NCBI RefSeq assembly: GCF_042652185.1
Contig: NZ_JBHSIX010000007.1
Origin: Actinacidiphila fildesensis
GTDB taxonomy: Bacteria > Actinomycetota > Actinomycetes > Streptomycetales > Streptomycetaceae
Strand: one strand, 5' to 3'
Length of the DNA stretch: 64,000 nt
Each line of letters starts with the position of its first letter. Position 1 is the stretch's first letter. Below, piece by piece: positions 1-7,550 of the stretch. The position numbers and the translations under genes were made by a program. A model generated the notes under the pieces. The model saw only the letters and a program-made list of their open reading frames with translations. It had not been told where the DNA came from and did not search any database.

Positions 1-2228
1 CGCGCAGCGACCTCGACCTCCTGCTGCTCTACGACTCCTCCGTCGCCAAGGACCGGATCTCCGCGCTCGCCGACCGGATTTGGTACCCGGTCTGGGACCT
101 GGGCCTGGACCTGGACCACTCGGTCCGCACCGCCGCCGAGGCCCGCGGGACCGCCGCCGAGGACCTCAAGGTCCAGCTCGGGCTGCTCGACGCCCGGCAC
201 ATCGCGGGCGATCCGTCCCTCACCGCGTCCCTGCGGACCGCGACGCTGGCCGACTGGCGCAACCAGGCCCCCAAGCGGCTGCCCGCCCTGCACGAGCTGT
301 GCCAGGAACGGGCCGAACGCCAGGGCGAGCTCTCCTACCTGCTCGAACCCGACCTCAAGGAGGCCAGGGGCGGGCTGCGCGACGCCACCGCGCTGCGCGC
401 CGTCGCCGCGTCCTGGCTCGCCGACGCCCCCCGCGAAGGGTTGGAGGAGGCCCGCACCCGGCTGCTCGACGCCCGTGACGCCCTGCACCTGGTCACCGGC
501 CGGGCCACCGACCGGCTCGCCCTCCAGGAACAGGACCAGGTCGCCGAAGCCCTCGGCCTGCTCGACGCCGACGCGCTGCTGCGCCAGGTCTACGAGGCCG
601 CCCGCACCATCAGTTACGCCGCCGACGTCACCTGGCGCGAGGTCGGCCGGGTGCTGCGGTCCCGCGAGGCGCGCCCGCGCCGCCGCGGTCTGCTCGGCAT
701 CGGCCGCTCCGGCCCGGCCGCCGCCCCCGCCGAGCGCACCCCGCTCGCCGAAGGCGTCGTCGAGCACGAGGGCGAAGCCGTTCTCGCGCTGGCCGCGAAG
801 CCGGAACGTGACCCCGTACTGCCGCTGCGGGCCGCCGCCGCGGCCGCCCAGGCCGGGCTGCCGCTCAGCCTGCACGCGGTGCGCCGGCTGGCGGCGGCCG
901 CCCGCCCGCTGCCGGTGCCCTGGCCGGCCGAGGCCCGTGAGCAGTTGCTCACGCTGCTCGGCGCGGGCGAGGCCACCGTCCAGGTCTGGGAGGCGCTGGA
1001 GGCCGAGGGGCTCATCACCCGGCTGCTGCCGGACTGGGAACGGGTCCGCTGCCGCCCGCAGCGCAACGCCGTCCACCGCTGGACCGTCGACCGGCACCTC
1101 GTCGAGACGGCGGTCCGCGCCTCCGGTCTCACCCGCCGCGTCGGGCGCCCCGACCTGCTGCTGATGGCGGCTCTGCTGCACGACATCGGCAAGGGCTGGC
1201 CCGGCGACCACAGCGAGGCCGGCGAGGTCATCGCCCGCGATGTCGCCACCCGCATCGGGTTCAACCCCGCCGACGTGGAGACGCTGGCGCTGCTCGTCCG
1301 CCACCATCTGCTGCTCATCGAGACCGCGACCCGCCGCGACCTCGATGACCCGGTGACCGTGAAGGGCGTCGCCGACGTGGTGCGCGACAACGGCACGCTG
1401 GAGCTGCTGCACGCGCTGACCGAGGCCGACGCGCTGGCCACCGGCCCCGCCGCGTGGAGCAACTGGCGTGCCTCGCTCCTGGCCGACCTGGTCAAACGGG
1501 TCGCGGAGCTGCTCGCGGGCGGCGAGGTGCCGGAGCCCGCCACCGCCGAGCCGACGGCCGAGGAGGAACGCCTCGCCGTCGAGGCCGCCCGCACCGGCGG
1601 CCCGGTGCTCGCGCTGCACGCCCATGCCGAACCCGACCCCGAGGGCGGCGACGAGAACACCCCCGAGGGGCTGGGCGTCGAGCTGCTGCTCGCCGTCCCG
1701 GACCGGCCGGGACTGCTCGCGCAGGCCGCCGGGGTGCTCGCCCTGCACCGGCTCACCGTGCGCGCAGCCGACCTGCGGTCCGTCGACCCGATCGGGGAGG
1801 GCCCGGTGACGCTGCTCAGCTGGCGGGTCGCCGCCGAGTACGGTGCGCTGCCGGAGGCCGCCCGGCTCCGTGCCGACCTGGGGCGGGCCTTCGACGGTTC
1901 GCTCGACATCGAGGCACGTCTCGCCGAACGCGAGGCGGCCTATCCGCGCCGTCGCACGCTCGCCGCGCCGCCGCCCCGGGTGACGGTCGCCGCCGGCAGC
2001 TCCCAGGTCGCCACGGTGATCGAGATCCGCGCCCAGGACGCACCGGGACTGCTGCACCGGATCGGGTACGCCCTGGCCGCGACCGGGGTGAACGTGCGCT
2101 CCGCCCGCATCAGCACGCTCGGCGCGAACGCGGTCGACGCGTTCTACGTCGTCGGCGCGGACGGCGCTCCGCTGGGCGAGGTGCGGGCGGCGGAGGTCGC
2201 CCGCGAGGTCGAGCGGGCGCTGCGCTGA
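1..2228 (+). CDS. glnD: [Protein-PII] nucleotidyltransferase GlnD, 5'-truncated
   Basis: GlnD covalently modifies and de-modifies the PII protein GlnK in response to glutamine; the streptomycete enzymes are known to adenylylate GlnK. The start lies upstream of the window. Codon phase begins at base 3 and 741 residues are visible. The first residues form the nucleotidyltransferase motif SDLDLLLL, so only the extreme N-terminus is missing. An HD phosphohydrolase domain follows (HDIGKGWPGDH, near visible residue 393). Two C-terminal ACT domains (VPDRPGLLAQ near 565, AQDAPGLLHR near 680) are the expected glutamine sensors. Streptomycete order is amtB-glnK-glnD, which would make this the last operon gene; a strong hairpin at 2245-2278 fits that. 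Confidence 0.95.
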   Translation, partial: RSDLDLLLLYDSSVAKDRISALADRIWYPVWDLGLDLDHSVRTAAEARGTAAEDLKVQLGLLDARHIAGDPSLTASLRTATLADWRNQAPKRLPALHELCQERAERQGELSYLLEPDLKEARGGLRDATALRAVAASWLADAPREGLEEARTRLLDARDALHLVTGRATDRLALQEQDQVAEALGLLDADALLRQVYEAARTISYAADVTWREVGRVLRSREARPRRRGLLGIGRSGPAAAPAERTPLAEGVVEHEGEAVLALAAKPERDPVLPLRAAAAAAQAGLPLSLHAVRRLAAAARPLPVPWPAEAREQLLTLLGAGEATVQVWEALEAEGLITRLLPDWERVRCRPQRNAVHRWTVDRHLVETAVRASGLTRRVGRPDLLLMAALLHDIGKGWPGDHSEAGEVIARDVATRIGFNPADVETLALLVRHHLLLIETATRRDLDDPVTVKGVADVVRDNGTLELLHALTEADALATGPAAWSNWRASLLADLVKRVAELLAGGEVPEPATAEPTAEEERLAVEAARTGGPVLALHAHAEPDPEGGDENTPEGLGVELLLAVPDRPGLLAQAAGVLALHRLTVRAADLRSVDPIGEGPVTLLSWRVAAEYGALPEAARLRADLGRAFDGSLDIEARLAEREAAYPRRRTLAAPPPRVTVAAGSSQVATVIEIRAQDAPGLLHRIGYALAATGVNVRSARISTLGANAVDAFYVVGADGAPLGEVRAAEVAREVERALR

Positions 2229-2244
2229 GCCCCGCGGTCGTCCG

Positions 2245-2278
2245 TCGCCGGGCAGGCTCAATCCCGCCTGCCCGGCGA
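2245..2278 (+). terminator. Hairpin terminator after glnD
   Basis: A perfect 13-bp inverted repeat (arms 2245-2257 and 2266-2278, 8-nt loop) starts 17 bases after the glnD stop. There is no T-run, as is usual in Streptomyces. It separates the glnK-glnD operon from ffh. Confidence 0.7.
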
Positions 2279-2349
2279 TGGAGGGCACACCAGCGGATAC
2301 CCTGGGGGACGACCACCGCCAACCCCTGACGCGAGGACCCGCAACCACC

Positions 2350-3891
2350 GTGTTCGATACCCTCTCCGATCGCCTTGCAGCGACGTTCAAGAACCTCCGG
2401 GGCAAGGGCCGCCTCTCCGAGGCGGACATCGACGCCACCGCGCGCGAGATCCGTATCGCCCTGCTGGAAGCGGATGTCGCGCTCCCGGTGGTCCGTGCGT
2501 TCATCAAGCAGGTCAAGGAGCGGGCCTCCGGGCTCGAGGTCTCGCAGGCGCTGAACCCGGCGCAGCAGGTCATCAAGATCGTCAACGAGGAGCTCGTCGG
2601 CATCCTCGGCGGTGAGACCCGCCGGCTGCGGTTCTCCAAGCAGCCGCCGACCGTGATCATGCTCGCGGGTCTGCAGGGTGCCGGTAAGACCACCCTGGCC
2701 GGAAAGCTCGGCCACTGGCTGAAGAGCCAGGGCCACGCCCCGCTGCTCGTCGCCTGTGACCTCCAGCGCCCGAACGCCGTGACCCAGCTCTCCGTCGTCG
2801 CGGAGCGCGCGGGTGTCGCGGTCTTCGCGCCCGAGGCGGGCAACGGCGTCGGTGACCCGGTCAAGGTCGCCAAGGACTCCATCGAGTTCGCGAAGTCCAA
2901 GCAGTACGACGTGGTCGTCGTCGACACCGCCGGCCGGCTGGGTGTCGACGAGGAGCTGATGCGGCAGGCCGCCGACATCCGTGACGCCGTCAGCCCGGAC
3001 GAGATCCTCTTCGTCGTCGACGCGATGATCGGCCAGGACGCGGTCAACACCGCCGAGGCGTTCCGCGACGGCGTCGGCTTCGACGGTGTGGTGCTCTCCA
3101 AGCTCGACGGTGACGCCCGCGGTGGTGCCGCGCTCTCCATCGCGCATGTGACCGGCAAGCAGATCATGTTCGCCTCCAACGGCGAGAAGCTCGACGAGTT
3201 CGACACCTTCCACCCGGACCGGATGGCGTCCCGCATCCTCGGCATGGGCGACATGCTCAGCCTGATCGAGAAGGCCGAACAGACCTTCTCGCAGGCCGAG
3301 GCCCAGAAGATGGCCGAGAAGCTGGCCAAGGGTCCGAAGGAGTTCACGCTCGACGACTTCCTGTCCCAGATGGAGCAGGTCCGCAAGATGGGCTCCATCT
3401 CCAAGCTGCTCGGCATGCTGCCCGGCATGGGGCAGATCAAGGACCAGATCGCCAACCTGGACGAGCGCGACGTCGACCGCACCGCCGCGATCATCAAGTC
3501 GATGACCCCGGCCGAGCGCCAGGACCCGACGATCCTCAACGGATCGCGCCGGGTCCGCGTCGCCAAGGGCTCCGGCACCGAGGTCAGCGCGGTCAAGAGC
3601 CTCGTCGAGCGGTTCTTCGAGGCCCGCAAGATGATGTCGCGGATGGCCCAGGGCGGCGGCATGCCCGGGATGCCGGGGATGCCCGGCATGGGCGGCGGCA
3701 ACAAGAAGAAGAAGCAGGTCAAGCAGGCCAAGGGCAAGCAGCGCAGCGGCAACCCCATGAAGCGCAAGGCGGACGAGGCGGCGGAGGCCGCCCGCCGTGC
3801 CGAGCAGGCCGACAACCCCTTCGGCGCGGCAGCCGCTCCGGAGGCGCAGAACTTCGAACTCCCCGACGAGTTCAAGAAGTTCATGGGCTGA
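2350..3891 (+). CDS. ffh: Signal recognition particle protein Ffh
   Basis: Ffh (SRP54) is the GTPase of the signal recognition particle; it binds 4.5S RNA and signal sequences of nascent membrane proteins and docks on FtsY. I chose the GTG at 2350, giving 513 residues beginning VFDTLSDRL, the conserved Ffh N-terminus; an in-frame ATG at 2278 would add 24 unconserved residues. The N domain is followed by the G domain: P-loop GLQGAGKTT near residue 107, DTAGR, and SKLDGDARGG. The methionine-rich M domain ends in a repeated MPGMPGMPGM stretch and a basic KKKKQVKQ segment, both common in actinobacterial Ffh. It stands as a single transcription unit between two hairpins. Confidence 0.97.
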   Translation: MFDTLSDRLAATFKNLRGKGRLSEADIDATAREIRIALLEADVALPVVRAFIKQVKERASGLEVSQALNPAQQVIKIVNEELVGILGGETRRLRFSKQPPTVIMLAGLQGAGKTTLAGKLGHWLKSQGHAPLLVACDLQRPNAVTQLSVVAERAGVAVFAPEAGNGVGDPVKVAKDSIEFAKSKQYDVVVVDTAGRLGVDEELMRQAADIRDAVSPDEILFVVDAMIGQDAVNTAEAFRDGVGFDGVVLSKLDGDARGGAALSIAHVTGKQIMFASNGEKLDEFDTFHPDRMASRILGMGDMLSLIEKAEQTFSQAEAQKMAEKLAKGPKEFTLDDFLSQMEQVRKMGSISKLLGMLPGMGQIKDQIANLDERDVDRTAAIIKSMTPAERQDPTILNGSRRVRVAKGSGTEVSAVKSLVERFFEARKMMSRMAQGGGMPGMPGMPGMGGGNKKKKQVKQAKGKQRSGNPMKRKADEAAEAARRAEQADNPFGAAAAPEAQNFELPDEFKKFMG

Positions 3892-3912
3892 CGCCCTCCC
3901 GCACCGCAGCGG

Positions 3913-3940
3913 AAGAGCGCCCCCAGCAGGGGGCGCTCTT
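3913..3940 (+). terminator. Hairpin terminator after ffh
   Basis: A perfect 12-bp inverted repeat (AAGAGCGCCCCC and its complement) with an AGCA loop, 21 bases after the ffh stop. It ends in TT. Confidence 0.8.
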
Positions 3941-3963
3941 CGCGTCCGGGGCATGATGGCGCC

Positions 3964-4479
3964 ATGCGCGTATCCATCCGAGAACCACGACCGGGCGACG
4001 CCGACGCGTACGCCACGGCCGTCCTGCGGTCCGCCGATCATCTGAGCCCGTGGAACCCTGTGGATCCGGACGGTTTCCACGAGCTGCTGCGCCGCCAGGG
4101 TCCGTCGTTGCGCACGTTTCTGATCATCAACGACGAGGACGGCGGCATCGTCGGCAAGGTCAATGTCGCGAACATCGTCCGGGCCCGGTTCCGCAATGGC
4201 GTTCTCGGTTACGACAGCTACCTCCCGTACGCGGGCACCGGCCGGATGACCGAGGGTCTGCGGCAGGTCGTCGACCGCTGCTTCACCAGCTATCCCGACG
4301 GTCTCGGGCTGCACCGGCTGGAGATCAACGTGCAGCCGGACAACGGCCGCTCCCTCGCCATGGCCAAGCGGCTCGGCTTCCGCCATGAGGGCTTCTCACC
4401 GCGCATGCTCTATCTGAACGACGACTGGCGTGACCACGAGCGCTTCGCGCTCACCGCCGAGGAGTGGCCCGGCGCCTGA
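3964..4479 (+). CDS. GNAT-family N-acetyltransferase (RimJ/RimL-like)
   Basis: A 171-residue acetyl-CoA-dependent N-acetyltransferase of the RimJ/RimL subgroup, which acetylates protein N-termini or small amines; the substrate cannot be told from sequence. The start MRVSIREPRPGDADAY is typical of the fold. Motif A is weak, but the later segment LHRLEINVQPDNGRSLAMAK followed by RLGFRHEGF is the standard GNAT motif B region (N..S...AkklGF), near residues 118-143. It has its own position after the ffh terminator and converges on the reductase gene downstream. No operon partner is visible. Confidence 0.85.
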   Translation: MRVSIREPRPGDADAYATAVLRSADHLSPWNPVDPDGFHELLRRQGPSLRTFLIINDEDGGIVGKVNVANIVRARFRNGVLGYDSYLPYAGTGRMTEGLRQVVDRCFTSYPDGLGLHRLEINVQPDNGRSLAMAKRLGFRHEGFSPRMLYLNDDWRDHERFALTAEEWPGA

Positions 4480-4523
4480 CCCGTCCCGCCGCCCGTCCGG
4501 GCACGGCGCGGCCGCGGACGGCG

Positions 4524-5375
4524 TCAGCGGAAGTCGGCGGCGTGGTCGGCGGCCCATTCGCGGAACGTGCGCGGGGCGGTGCCGGTGAGCTCCTCGACGG
4601 TGGAGGTGACCGGCTCGGGGGACCCTGCCATACCGGCCCAGGCCGTCAGGACCGCGTCCACCCCCGACGGCGGCAGCCAGGCCAGCATCTGCTGCCGCTT
4701 CTCCGCGACCGTCATCTCCTCGAACCGCACCGGGCGGCCGATCGCCTCGCCGATGGCGTGCGCCTGCTCGGCCTGGGTCACCAGGGCGGGGCCGGTGAGC
4801 ACGTACGCGGCGCCCGCGTGCCCGGCGTCCGGGCCGTCCGTCAGTACGCGGACGGCGGCCGCCGCGATGTCCCGCTCGTGGATCAGCGGCCGGGCCAGTG
4901 CCCCGTTCAGATCACGGACGACGCTGTCGGCACGGACCTGCTCCGCCCAGCCGAGGGTGTTGGACGCGAAGCCGACCGGGTGCAGGAAGGTCCATTCGAG
5001 GCCGGACCGTTCGATCAGCCGTTCCATCCCGCCGTGGAACGCGGTGATCGGATCCGTCGGCCCGTCCGTCCGCTCCTGCGCTCCCGGCATCGAGAGGTAG
5101 ACGATGCGGCGCGCGTGCTTCCCGACCCGCTCCAGGACGCCGGGCGCCGCCTCGGTGGTGAGGAACGGCCAGACCAGGAAGACGGCGTCGACGCCGTCGA
5201 GCGCCGCGTCCAGGCTCCCCGGATCCGACAGGTCCCCGGCCACGGCCTCGACGCCGGCGGGCAGCCGGGCCGCGCCGGGGTCGCGGGTCAGGGCGCGGAA
5301 GGCCGCGCCCCGGCCCAGCAGTTGGGACACGACCTGCCCGCCGACTTTGCCGGTTGCTCCGGTGACCAGGATCAT
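4524..5375 (-). CDS. NmrA-like NAD(P)-binding oxidoreductase
   Basis: A 283-residue atypical short-chain dehydrogenase of the NmrA/NAD(P)H:quinone-reductase-like group. The N-terminus MILVTGATGKVGGQVV is the Rossmann dinucleotide-binding motif (GATGKVG, residues 6-12). VEAVAGDLSDPGSLDAAL near residue 42 is the adenine-contacting aspartate region. These proteins either reduce small substrates or act as redox sensors; the sequence does not tell which. The gene converges with the acetyltransferase at 3964-4479, with only 44 bases between stops. Genes of this family are often horizontally mobile among streptomycetes. Confidence 0.85.
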   Translation of the reverse strand: MILVTGATGKVGGQVVSQLLGRGAAFRALTRDPGAARLPAGVEAVAGDLSDPGSLDAALDGVDAVFLVWPFLTTEAAPGVLERVGKHARRIVYLSMPGAQERTDGPTDPITAFHGGMERLIERSGLEWTFLHPVGFASNTLGWAEQVRADSVVRDLNGALARPLIHERDIAAAAVRVLTDGPDAGHAGAAYVLTGPALVTQAEQAHAIGEAIGRPVRFEEMTVAEKRQQMLAWLPPSGVDAVLTAWAGMAGSPEPVTSTVEELTGTAPRTFREWAADHAADFR

Positions 5376-5486
5376 GACGCTCTCCTTGATGATCTCTCGC
5401 GTGCTGCTCGGTATGTGGTGTTCAGCCTGCGAGTTGAACCAAGGTTGAAGTCAAGCGCCGGGCAGCCGGGACTTTGACGACACGGC

Positions 5487-7430
5487 CTAGGCGTCGTGGT
5501 ACGCCTCGACCTCCCACAGTGAGTAGCCGTAGACGGTGCCGCGCCTGGTCAGATAGATCCGCAGGTACCGCCCGGAACCGCTGAGGCCGGTCAGGTTCTG
5601 GGTGCCGCCGGAGGCGCTGGTGGTGGAGTAGACCGTGCTCCAGGACGTGCCGTCGTCGGACAGCTGGATCTGGAACGCCGTGGCGTGGGCCGTCTCCCAG
5701 GTGAGCTTGACGCGGTTGACGGCCCGGCTGCTGCCCAGGTCGATCCGCAGCCACTGCGGATCGGAATAGGCGCTGGACCAGCGACTGGCGTAGCTGCCGT
5801 CCACCGCGCCCTCCGCGGGGAAGGCGGGCGTCTCGGTGCTGGAGACGGTCACCGGGCGGCCCAGGGCCAGGTCGCCGGCGGCGGTGTCGGTGGGCCAGCC
5901 GGGCGGGCGGCCGACGGTGGTGACGATCGGCTGGAACTCCGCCAGCGTCGGGACGAGTCCTGGGGAGCCCCAGGTCTGCTGCGCGAGGGCACGCATCGGG
6001 GTCATGATGCCGGCCGCCGTCTGCTGCTCGGTCTCGGCGTTGGGGTTGTCGCACCAGACGTGCAGCACCGAACCCCGGTTGCGGGACGGGTCGGTGAGGG
6101 TGGTGCCGCCCTGGAAGATCTCGGGGTTCCAGGTCTCGTACATGTACGGGGTGTTGGGCTTGTCGCCGCCGTACACGTAGTAGGTCGGCGTCCAGCTGGA
6201 GTTCATGACGGTGTGGCCCGCCGCGACGAGCTGCTGCGGGGTGAGCCCGTAGTTGAACCAGTAGTCGACGGTGATGTCGGCGTTCGGGGTGATCGTGCCG
6301 TCGCCCTGCTTGATGCCGTCGTTCCACATCCGCATCGTCTTGCCGCCGGCCCGGACGATGCCGTCGGCCCAGTTGACGAAGCCGTAGTAGACGTCCTTGG
6401 CGGTGGCGGCGGGCCCGTAGTGGGCGCGGGCGTAGCTGAGCAGCTGCGGGTAACTGGCGTAGTTGGTGACGTACTCGTCCGCGCCCAGGTGCCAGTACTT
6501 GGCGGGGAACAGCGGCAGGTACTCGGTGATCAGATCCTGGATGAGGGTGTAGGCCGCCGGGTTGGACAGGTCGATGTACTGGTTGCTCGGTGTGCCCGCG
6601 CTGTTGACGAGCCGCAGTTCGGGATGGGCGGTCAGCGTCGTGTTCATATGGCCCGGCACGTCGATCTCGGGCACGACGGTGACGTGGTACCGGGCGCCGA
6701 GCGCGATGAGATCGGTGATCTCCCGCTTCGTGTAGTGCGCGGCGGAGGTGATCTCGGGGTGGCTGGTGCTCTCCAGCCGGAAGCCGTAGGTGTCGGACAG
6801 GTGCAGGTGGAAGTAGTTCATCTTCAGATAGGCGAGGTCCCTGATCTGGCCCTGGAGCCAGGGCACGGTGAAGTACTTGCGCCCGACGTCGACCATCAGC
6901 CCGCGCTCGGCCTTGGCGGGCCAGTCGCGTGCCGTCCCGGCCGCGATGGTGGGGGACTGCTTGAGGAGCTGGAGCACCGAGCGGGTGCCGTAGAAGGCCC
7001 CGGCGTCGGCCCGGGCCCGGACGGTGACGGACGAGCCGACGGTGAGGGCGTAGCCCTCGGTGCCGAGCGTGGTGTCCGTGGAGCCGAGGGTGAGGAACAG
7101 GTCACCGGGCCGCACGGCGGAGGCCGGGCCGCTGACCAGGGTGACGGTCCGCCCGGTGAGCTGTGTCAGATCGTCGGCGAAGACCCGCCCGGTGGTGCCG
7201 AGCGCGGACGAGTAGGCGCTGTCGGCCACGACCCGGCTGGCGGGGCCGAAGGTGTACGCACCGCTGCCGGCGGTCCACTGCTGGAGGGCGGGGATGGTGC
7301 GTGGCACGGCGCCGGCGGCGTGCGCCGGCCCCTGTGCGAGCGGTACGGCGAGGGCGAGCAGCAGGCCGAACAGCACGCCGAGAACGGCGGCCGGCCCGCG
7401 GGAGAAGCGGGCGTGGGGGGAGAACCGCAT
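5487..7430 (-). CDS. Secreted beta-N-acetylhexosaminidase (GH20) with C-terminal discoidin-like domain
   Basis: An extracellular glycoside hydrolase family 20 enzyme that removes terminal GlcNAc (or GalNAc) from chitin oligomers, peptidoglycan fragments or glycans. I chose the ATG at 7430 (647 residues) because it starts a clean signal peptide: MRFSPHARFSRG, a hydrophobic core LGVLFGLLLALAVPLA, then an AHA-A cleavage site. An upstream in-frame start would put 31 residues before it. A GH20b-like N-domain (about 45-165) precedes the catalytic barrel; HLGADEY near residues 314-320 carries the Asp-Glu catalytic pair. The last 120 residues (LGRPVTVSSTETPAFPAEG, then SAYSDPQWLRIDLGSSR) form an F5/8 type C carbohydrate-binding module. 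Isolated gene. Confidence 0.95.
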   Translation of the reverse strand: MRFSPHARFSRGPAAVLGVLFGLLLALAVPLAQGPAHAAGAVPRTIPALQQWTAGSGAYTFGPASRVVADSAYSSALGTTGRVFADDLTQLTGRTVTLVSGPASAVRPGDLFLTLGSTDTTLGTEGYALTVGSSVTVRARADAGAFYGTRSVLQLLKQSPTIAAGTARDWPAKAERGLMVDVGRKYFTVPWLQGQIRDLAYLKMNYFHLHLSDTYGFRLESTSHPEITSAAHYTKREITDLIALGARYHVTVVPEIDVPGHMNTTLTAHPELRLVNSAGTPSNQYIDLSNPAAYTLIQDLITEYLPLFPAKYWHLGADEYVTNYASYPQLLSYARAHYGPAATAKDVYYGFVNWADGIVRAGGKTMRMWNDGIKQGDGTITPNADITVDYWFNYGLTPQQLVAAGHTVMNSSWTPTYYVYGGDKPNTPYMYETWNPEIFQGGTTLTDPSRNRGSVLHVWCDNPNAETEQQTAAGIMTPMRALAQQTWGSPGLVPTLAEFQPIVTTVGRPPGWPTDTAAGDLALGRPVTVSSTETPAFPAEGAVDGSYASRWSSAYSDPQWLRIDLGSSRAVNRVKLTWETAHATAFQIQLSDDGTSWSTVYSTTSASGGTQNLTGLSGSGRYLRIYLTRRGTVYGYSLWEVEAYHDA

Positions 7431-7550
7431 GGTCGAGGACTCCTGCCTGAGAGGGATGACGCGGGAGTGGTCTGGACAACTCGGTGCCTCACCAAGTGCA
7501 GCGATGCCTCCTGTACATGTCAAGAGTCCCGGATATGCGGGCGTCGGTGG

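Noticed and set aside
2110..4386. 758-codon minus-strand ORF opposite ffh
   Set aside because: It mirrors ffh and the acetyltransferase, has the His/Leu/Asp-rich composition of an antisense frame in high-GC DNA, and no ribosome site.
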